From assembly GCF_008693185.1 (NCBI RefSeq), contig NZ_VXKN01000004.1:124001-188000 (forward strand): a DNA stretch of 64,000 bases. The letters are read 5' to 3'. The stretch's first letter is position 1, and each line of letters opens with the position of its first letter. Both the position numbers and the translations under genes were made by a program. Below are positions 58,418-64,000 of this stretch, piece by piece. Under the pieces are notes generated by a model, which saw nothing but the letters and a program-made list of their open reading frames with translations, was not told the DNA's origin and ran no database searches. The DNA comes from Acinetobacter qingfengensis. Its GTDB lineage: Bacteria > Pseudomonadota > Gammaproteobacteria > Pseudomonadales > Moraxellaceae.

Positions 58418-58993
58418 TTGAGAAATGCTGTGAAGAAAATTTATTACTGGTGTGGATTAATTTGTAGTTTGCTATTGTCGGGATCTGTATCAGCCAGTAA
58501 CACAGAATATAATGTGGCTAAAGGTTTAGCACCAGCGTCAAATCAATCCATTCAAACACTTAAACCCTTTGAAGGACAATTTCGTATTTTAGGATACAAA
58601 TTCTATCATGATGATGAACAGGCAAAATTTTCACCAGTAGATCTTGCGGTAAGTTCAGGTTTATTTGCCGATCCACAAATTGCTTCACAAATTTCCGTTC
58701 AACAATATGATCGTTACTTAAAATGGTCTATCCCTTATTTACCTGTACCTGCAAAGCAAGCCATTGAAATGGTATTCAATATACATTTTGTTCCGGCTTC
58801 ACCTGAGATTGCCCAGCAAATTAAGCAGATCAAGCGCGGTGATTTGGTTCATTTGCAAGGTGAATTAATTGAAATTAATGATAAGAATTTGGTCTGGAAA
58901 TCTTCTTTGAGTCGGGATGATGTGGGTGATGGAGCCTGTGAGGTCTTTCGAGTCAATGAAATACAATGGCTGGAAAAACAGCGAGAAATTTAA
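58418..58993 (+). CDS. Exported protein of unknown function
   Basis: A 191-residue protein with a signal peptide (KKIYYWCGLICSLLLSGSVSA). No membrane helix or catalytic motif is seen in the mature part. A GDLVHLQGELIEI segment near residue 145 looks like an OB-type beta barrel. The start may be TTG 58418 or GTG 58430; neither has a strong ribosome binding site. I recognise no named family. Confidence 0.75.
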   Translation: MRNAVKKIYYWCGLICSLLLSGSVSASNTEYNVAKGLAPASNQSIQTLKPFEGQFRILGYKFYHDDEQAKFSPVDLAVSSGLFADPQIASQISVQQYDRYLKWSIPYLPVPAKQAIEMVFNIHFVPASPEIAQQIKQIKRGDLVHLQGELIEINDKNLVWKSSLSRDDVGDGACEVFRVNEIQWLEKQREI

Positions 58994-59081
58994 ATCAATA
59001 TAAGAAAACAGTACAGAAATAAACTGGCAGCCTTGCAGATTATTCGCTAACGTATTCTTACAAAATCATCGGAGTATAATA

Positions 59082-59492
59082 ATGCAATCATTTAATATCT
59101 TGGGCGCTATATGTTTAACTTTATTACTTTCAGGATGTGCAACTACAGTGACAAAACCTTCGGCTGATGTGAAACAACAATTCAAACTTGGACAAAATTG
59201 CGTACAGCCAGTCAATCTAAAGGTAGGAGAAAAAATTAGTTTTAGTGCGGCCGAAAATCCAACTACAGGATATGGCTGGCAATTACAACAGCCACTCAAT
59301 TATTTGACGGCAAATAGCCAATATGTTGCAGATCCAGTCGAAAAACAAATTGTTGGTAGTGGTGGTACCAGAACTTTTTACTTTACAGCAACCCAGTCAG
59401 GACAAGAAAATATTCAATTGGCTTATGTTAGATCTTGGGCAAAAGATCAACCCGCTCAAAGTTGGCAGTGCCAAGTCAATATTCAACCATAA
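59082..59492 (+). CDS. Chagasin-like (I42) protease inhibitor lipoprotein
   Basis: A 136-residue protein. The lipobox LLLSGC near residue 19 predicts lipid anchoring. The three chagasin loops are visible: NPTTGYGW (NPTTG motif), VGSGGTRTF (GxGG motif) and YVRSWA (RPW-type loop). The family blocks papain-like cysteine proteases. Its target in this bacterium is unknown. Confidence 0.88.
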   Translation: MQSFNILGAICLTLLLSGCATTVTKPSADVKQQFKLGQNCVQPVNLKVGEKISFSAAENPTTGYGWQLQQPLNYLTANSQYVADPVEKQIVGSGGTRTFYFTATQSGQENIQLAYVRSWAKDQPAQSWQCQVNIQP

Positions 59493-59521
59493 TTGGTATG
59501 TACGGCACTATTAAACTTTAA

Positions 59522-59562
59522 AAATATCCCTAGTTTTATCAAAACTGGGGATATTTGTTTTT
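59522..59562. terminator. Bidirectional terminator between convergent genes
   Basis: AAATATCCC(T)AGTTTT and AAAACT(G)GGGATATTT pair around ATC, with T runs on both strands. It serves the inhibitor gene and the methyltransferase gene, overlapping the latter's last codon region by a base or two. Confidence 0.85.
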
Positions 59563-60340
59563 AACATTTCTTCTCATAATGATAAGCATAAGTCACATAA
59601 GGAAAAGTAATTTCATCTTCAGCTGTTTTGTTGCAGTATTTCTGTATGATTTCTAATAACTGCTGGCGAATATATAGTTTTTCAGCATCAGATGCAGCGG
59701 AAATAAAACTAGTGGACAGAATACGGTTGACCACGACTTGTTCAACAGATCCCTGATGTTCAAGATGAAATTTTTTTAAGGATTTAAGCTGAAATAAAGA
59801 TTTTTCCTGTTCAAAAATTTTTTGCCAATGTCCGTTATGAAAGCGTGGCGTGTCCTGTTCCAGAGGCGTAAGTAAATCTGCAATTGCTTGAACCCAATCC
59901 ACAGCCGTATCACGTTGATTCCAGATTAAACCTAGGGCAGCTTGTGGTTTTAGAACATGATAAATTTCGTACAGGGATTCTGCATTGGCAAACCAATGAA
60001 AAGATTGAGCGCAGCAAATGGCATCAATACTATTGGAGGGGAGGGTTAAATTCTTACTGTCTGTTTGAATGGTATAGACATCAGGATGTGCGAGTTTGAG
60101 CTGTGCCAGCAGCTCATCAATAGGTTCTATGGCAAAGACCTGATCAGAAACTTGTTTTAAATAAGGTAAAAATTTGCCTGTACCCGCACCCAAGTCAATC
60201 ACTTTACTTTTTTTACTGATATGTAATTGATGTGTGAGCCAGTCGATCAGATCCTCGGGATAAGCTGGTCTGGCTTGCTGGTAAAGCTCGGCGCCAAGGC
60301 TAAAGCCTTGTTGAGCGGCTGGATGAAGAACACTGGACAT
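59561..60340 (-). CDS. Class I SAM-dependent methyltransferase
   Basis: A 259-residue Rossmann-fold methyltransferase. Motif I is VIDLGAGTGKF, followed by an acidic residue at FAIEPID and the motif IV region DAICCAQSFHWF. The family (UbiE/Tam-like) methylates small molecules. Substrate unknown. Confidence 0.9.
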   Translation of the reverse strand: MSSVLHPAAQQGFSLGAELYQQARPAYPEDLIDWLTHQLHISKKSKVIDLGAGTGKFLPYLKQVSDQVFAIEPIDELLAQLKLAHPDVYTIQTDSKNLTLPSNSIDAICCAQSFHWFANAESLYEIYHVLKPQAALGLIWNQRDTAVDWVQAIADLLTPLEQDTPRFHNGHWQKIFEQEKSLFQLKSLKKFHLEHQGSVEQVVVNRILSTSFISAASDAEKLYIRQQLLEIIQKYCNKTAEDEITFPYVTYAYHYEKKC

Positions 60341-60491
60341 ACGCTTATACTTTGGTAATCAAGTTTATTCTAGCTTAGGTTAAAGCTATATTTGTTCAAG
60401 CTAATCAATGTAAAGTTATCGCAGTATTTATGATAATTACTGTTGTGATGTTAACCTGAATAGATATGTAAATAGGCAGTCATGCATAAAA

Positions 60492-60540
60492 AATGTATGA
60501 TCAACATATTGTGTGTAAACAAAACAATATTGCATACATT
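60492..60540. repeat. Nested inverted repeats upstream of the 60591 gene
   Basis: AATGTATG (60492-60499) and CATACATT (60533-60540) are perfect inverted repeats. Inside them ATATTGT (60506-60512) and ACAATAT (60524-60530) are another perfect pair. They lie 50-100 bases before the start codon and could be an operator or an mRNA hairpin. Confidence 0.5.
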
Positions 60541-60590
60541 ATTTGTTAAAATGAATAATCATAAGGATCAGAACATTAGTGCAGGAAGAT

Positions 60591-62111
60591 ATGTCAACAT
60601 CCCAACATCATGAAGGTATTCAGTTTCCACCGGATCAGCATACCCAGCAAATTAGCACTTCTGCTGTAGGAAAAACCATTATACAAGCTGCTTTGCAAGC
60701 TGCTGCTGCACCCGAAGCTGTGCAATTATTACAGGAAAAAACTTGGCGAAAACAGTATCCAAAATACTTTAAAGCCTTAGTAAAGCACAGTATCTTATCA
60801 GGAAAGGATTGTGAAAAAATTGCCCAACAAGGCTTGGCTATGGCGGAAAAGAGCTTTGTGTTTTATCGAAATGGACAAAGCCAACCACTGAATATTGCCA
60901 TGCAGCATATTGATTCACATTCTTTTTATACTACGATATTTAAAGGTCAAGGAGATAGTCAAGTCGCAGAATGGGGTATTCCTTATCATGGATCGCTTTT
61001 GCAAGGACAAGCATTAATCAGGCAAATTGATTTATGGCAACAGCAAGGCATTATTGACCCTAGTAGTGCACAGGCATTGAAGACTGTACAGCAACATCCC
61101 GAATGGTTTGATTTGTCTAATCGGACAATTGTGTTATTTGGTGCCGGATCAGAAGCAGGTCCATTAACTTGGTTATCAAAATGGAAGGCCAATATTATTG
61201 CAATTGATCTACCTAATGAAGCCATCTGGCAAAAAATTCAGCAGACAATTCGGCAAGGTAATGCAACTTTAATTGCACCAACTTGTCACAATACAAATGC
61301 AGATCAGATACTGGGTGCAGATTTATTGACACAGACACCAGAAATTGCAAATTGGCTGGCAAGTTTTGAGCAACAACTGGATTTGGCAGGCATTGCTTAT
61401 CTGGATGGTGAAAAGCATGTTCGGGTATCGATGGCAATGATCTCTATCATGAAAAAAATCAGTGCATTAAAAGCAGATAGTAGTTTAATGTTTATGCTGA
61501 CGCCTACAGATATTTATGCAGTACCTGAACAAGTCATCAAAGCCGTGGATTTACACAAACAGAAACGCCATGCTGTTGAAAAACTTTTATCTAGCTTGGC
61601 ATTTAAACTATCATTCTCACACTTTTTCCAACCAAATGATGAACAGTTATACGATGCTGGTCGGCAACAGCGCTATGGTATTGCAGATTGTATGGTGGTT
61701 GAGCAGGGGCCAAATTATGCATTGGCAAAACGTTTGCAGCAGTGGTATGCCTTACAGGCTCGCTTACAGGGGCAAAAAGTTTCGATTAATATCGCACCTT
61801 CAACCACAACAAAGTCTGTGATCAAAAATCCTTTATTAAAAGCCGCATTTGAGGGTGCAAGTCTATTTGGGGTAGAGGCCTTTGAACCTGAAACCACCAA
61901 CGCCATCATGGCTGCACTGTGGATTTATGATCTTAATAGTCCTGAAAGTCTTGCCAATCCTACAAAAAAATTATCACATCCCTTACAGTTGATTATGCAA
62001 AATGCCAATCATGGTGGTTTATGGTATGTGCCTTATTTAGCCAGAACAGCTTTACCTTTTGCTGCATTGTATGGTTGGACCAGCGCAAAATTTGCAAGGA
62101 TAAAAAAATAA
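60591..62111 (+). CDS. Conserved protein of unknown function with a Rossmann-like segment
   Basis: A 506-residue protein. A nucleotide-binding-like loop TIVLFGAGSEAGPLTWL near residue 180 is followed by an acidic beta-strand end IIAIDLPN, as in Rossmann folds. Two hydrophobic segments lie near the C-terminus (GGLWYVPYLARTALPFAALYGW). No named family is recognised. AGGA five bases before the ATG at 60591 fixes the start over a GTG at 60579. It is a single-gene unit. Confidence 0.8.
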   Translation: MSTSQHHEGIQFPPDQHTQQISTSAVGKTIIQAALQAAAAPEAVQLLQEKTWRKQYPKYFKALVKHSILSGKDCEKIAQQGLAMAEKSFVFYRNGQSQPLNIAMQHIDSHSFYTTIFKGQGDSQVAEWGIPYHGSLLQGQALIRQIDLWQQQGIIDPSSAQALKTVQQHPEWFDLSNRTIVLFGAGSEAGPLTWLSKWKANIIAIDLPNEAIWQKIQQTIRQGNATLIAPTCHNTNADQILGADLLTQTPEIANWLASFEQQLDLAGIAYLDGEKHVRVSMAMISIMKKISALKADSSLMFMLTPTDIYAVPEQVIKAVDLHKQKRHAVEKLLSSLAFKLSFSHFFQPNDEQLYDAGRQQRYGIADCMVVEQGPNYALAKRLQQWYALQARLQGQKVSINIAPSTTTKSVIKNPLLKAAFEGASLFGVEAFEPETTNAIMAALWIYDLNSPESLANPTKKLSHPLQLIMQNANHGGLWYVPYLARTALPFAALYGWTSAKFARIKK

Positions 62112-62137
62112 CAAAGACAGCAATGATGCTGTCTTTG
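62112..62137. terminator. Terminator between the 60591 gene and catalase
   Basis: CAAAGACAGCA and TGCTGTCTTTG pair around a four-base loop. It lies just past the plus-strand stop and about 30 bases past the catalase stop. T runs are short, so efficiency is uncertain. Confidence 0.6.
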
Positions 62138-62166
62138 TTGAAATAATCAGCAAACTTGTGGATAAA

Positions 62167-63663
62167 TTAATGGTTATCCACGGCTGGGAATGCCTTTGAT
62201 GGATTTAAGCGAGAAAGTGCTTCACGAACACCTTTGGCATAATCCGGATGACATTTTTCACAATTTGCCACGTGACGTTCTTTAATAAAATCTAATGCAT
62301 CCCCTAATGCACGGGCAGTATTTTCAAATAATGCCTGTCTTGCTGCATCATCCATTAATTCAAACAATGCACGAGGTTGGCTAAAATAATCGTCATCATC
62401 TTCACGGTAATCCCAGAAATCAGCATCACCTGTAATTTTTAATGGTGGTTCACGATATTCAGGTTGTTCCTGCCACTGTCCAAAGCTGTTTGGTTCGTAA
62501 TGTGGTCGGCCACCATAATTGGCATCAACACGACCTTGACCATCCCGATGATTACTCATTACTGGACAACGTGCCTGATTTACTGGAATTTGATGGTGAT
62601 TTACACCTAAACGGTAACGTTCGGCATCGGCATAGTTAAATAAACGAGCCTGTAACATCCGGTCAGGAGAAACACTAATTCCAGGAACCAAGTTACTTGG
62701 CGCAAATGCTGCCTGTTCTACATCAAGGAAATAGTTTTCAGGGTTTTTATTTAATTCAAAATAACCGACTTCAATTAACGGATAATCACCATGCGGCCAG
62801 ATTTTAGTTAAATCAAAAGGATGATAAGGGACTTTTTCTGCATCTTGTTCAGGCATAATTTGTACATATAATGTCCATTTTGGAAAGTCACCTCGTTCAA
62901 TGGCATCAAACAAATCCCGCTGGCTACTTTCACGATCACTGGCAATAATATCTTCTGCTTCAGCATCAGTTAAGTTTTTAATGCCTTGTTGGGTTCTAAA
63001 ATGGAATTTTACCCAGAAGCGCTCATTGTCTGCATTGATAAAACTATAGGTGTGGCTGCCAAAGCCATGCATGTGACGATAGCCCGCAGGGATCCCACGA
63101 TCTGACATCACAATTGTTACCTGATGAAAAGCCTCTGGTAATAATGTCCAGAAATCCCAGTTATATGTTGCACTACGCAAATTGGTTTTTGGATCACGTT
63201 TGACAGCTTTATTTAAATCAGGAAATTTACGTGCATCCCGCAAGAAGAATACGGGTGTGTTATTGCCTACCATATCCCAGTTACCTTCTTCGGTATAGAA
63301 TTTTAAGGCAAAACCACGAATGTCACGTTCAGCATCTGCTGCACCACGTTCACCAGCAACTGTAGAAAAACGGGCAAACATTTCTGTTTGTTTACCAATT
63401 TCACTAAAAATTTTAGCGCGTGTATATTGTGTAATGTCATGTGTGACGGTAAATGTACCAAATGCACCTGAACCTTTGGCATGCATACGGCGTTCTGGAA
63501 TAACTTCTCTGACAAAATTTGCAAGTTTTTCATTTAACCAGACATCTTGTGCAAGTAATGGTCCCCTTGCACCTGCGGTCATACTATTTTGATTATCAAT
63601 GACAGGCGCACCGTTACTTGTGGTTAAACGGGTATGGCTGTAAGGACATTTTTTGTCGCTCAT
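62167..63663 (-). CDS. Heme catalase (small-subunit, KatA-type)
   Basis: A 498-residue monofunctional catalase that dismutates hydrogen peroxide. The active-site His is in [13 protein letters not shown], the Asn in the [11 protein letters not shown] segment, and the heme-ligand Tyr in [14 protein letters not shown]. About 500 residues is the size of clade III/small enzymes. The C-terminus has [13 protein letters not shown] start at ATG 63663, preceded by AGGAG; the longer frame begins at 63705. A 17-base palindrome lies upstream. Confidence 0.95.
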   Translation of the reverse strand: MSDKKCPYSHTRLTTSNGAPVIDNQNSMTAGARGPLLAQDVWLNEKLANFVREVIPERRMHAKGSGAFGTFTVTHDITQYTRAKIFSEIGKQTEMFARFSTVAGERGAADAERDIRGFALKFYTEEGNWDMVGNNTPVFFLRDARKFPDLNKAVKRDPKTNLRSATYNWDFWTLLPEAFHQVTIVMSDRGIPAGYRHMHGFGSHTYSFINADNERFWVKFHFRTQQGIKNLTDAEAEDIIASDRESSQRDLFDAIERGDFPKWTLYVQIMPEQDAEKVPYHPFDLTKIWPHGDYPLIEVGYFELNKNPENYFLDVEQAAFAPSNLVPGISVSPDRMLQARLFNYADAERYRLGVNHHQIPVNQARCPVMSNHRDGQGRVDANYGGRPHYEPNSFGQWQEQPEYREPPLKITGDADFWDYREDDDDYFSQPRALFELMDDAARQALFENTARALGDALDFIKERHVANCEKCHPDYAKGVREALSRLNPSKAFPAVDNH

Positions 63664-63721
63664 GGCATTCTCCTGAATATCTATATTAATTAGTGATTTA
63701 AACAATAATTGGCAAAAAGTT

Positions 63722-63738
63722 CCTGAATGATATTCAGG
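63722..63738. promoter_or_regulatory. Palindrome upstream of catalase
   Basis: CCTGAAT and ATTCAGG flank GAT, a perfect 17-base dyad 59-75 bases before the catalase start codon. It may be an operator or a leader hairpin. Confidence 0.45.
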
Positions 63739-63903
63739 CTTGTTTTGTGTTCTATGTCATTAACCTGCTTTTGCATCCGGTTAGCCTCCACAATAAAGTA
63801 AATTGAATATTGCTATGTTGGAATTCAGTATAGGTTATGAATTTTAATTTTTAAAACAGATAAAAATATTAAAAGTAATTTGTTTTTCCGATGTGTTTTG
63901 CTT

Positions 63904-63937
63904 AAAAAAACCAGATAATGCGCAATGATCTGGTTTT
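63904..63937 (-). terminator. Terminator of the gene entering at the right edge
   Basis: AAAACCAGAT (63907-63916) and ATCTGGTTTT (63928-63937) pair, with seven T following on the minus strand. Confidence 0.75.
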
Positions 63938-63965
63938 CGAAGCTATATTTGATGAAGTGAAAAAA

Positions 63966-64000
63966 TTATACGCTGACAACACGTGTGGATTTCACCATAT
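63966..64000 (-). CDS. C-terminal end of an unidentified gene (partial)
   Basis: On the minus strand the last codons read MVKSTRVVSV and a TAA stop, followed by a strong terminator. Too little is visible to name the product; the frame is supported mainly by the terminator position. Confidence 0.4.
   Translation of the reverse strand, partial: MVKSTRVVSV

Noticed and set aside
63781..63840. Possible OxyR site upstream of catalase (CTAT and ATAG half-sites)
   Set aside because: The half-sites are 13 bases apart and only two are present; this does not fit the four-half-site OxyR pattern.

Overview
The window looks like chromosomal DNA of a low-G+C gammaproteobacterium of the Moraxellaceae, most likely Acinetobacter. 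The evidence is an aminoglycoside-phosphotransferase-type homoserine kinase (ThrB type II), a MesD/MesX folate-independent methionine synthase cluster, an RNase E tail with duplicated NDPR motifs as described in pseudomonads, and the A/T-rich base composition. The assignment is inference; no 16S gene is present.

Layout. 1-679: 5' part of an acyl-CoA synthetase gene. 843-4208: rne with a long structured leader. 4725-4900: a strongly folded small RNA with its own terminator, 6S-like in architecture. 4967-11880: housekeeping and transport genes (rluC, HAD phosphatase, BenE-type transporter, CDF transporter, thrB operon, hisF). 12328-16538: a five-gene type IV (pseudo)pilin operon behind a promoter whose spacer is a 14-T tract; the last gene fuses a PilX-like N-terminus to a large beta-rich domain. 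16813-22070: autotransporter esterase, exported DNA/RNA nuclease with an overlapping small acidic gene, and kup.

22179-31622: a genomic island in tRNA-Ser(GGA). It has a P4-type integrase, a GHKL ATPase fused to a PD-(D/E)XK nuclease, and an opposing three-gene operon: a GIY-YIG-like protein, a 90-residue relative of its N-terminus, and a large protein that looks like a replication-protein/helicase chimera lacking the helicase ATP-binding lobe. Beyond the right att-like repeat lies a decayed second copy of the island's left end, including an integrase remnant.

31981-41832: accessory and metabolic genes (DUF4431-like, GFA-like, flavin reductase + mesD + mesX, hydrolase, LysE exporter, HerA-like ATPase, metC, amidotransferase). 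42051-55615: the complete S10-spc-alpha ribosomal superoperon, including rpmD and rpmJ, ending in a clear terminator. 55846-63663: AI-2E-type permease, orphan ParA, Holliday-junction-resolvase-like nuclease, chagasin-like inhibitor, methyltransferase, an unrecognised 506-residue protein and catalase. The window ends in the last codons of another minus-strand gene.

Start codons were moved inward from the longest reading frame where a Shine-Dalgarno sequence or family length supported it; each case is noted.
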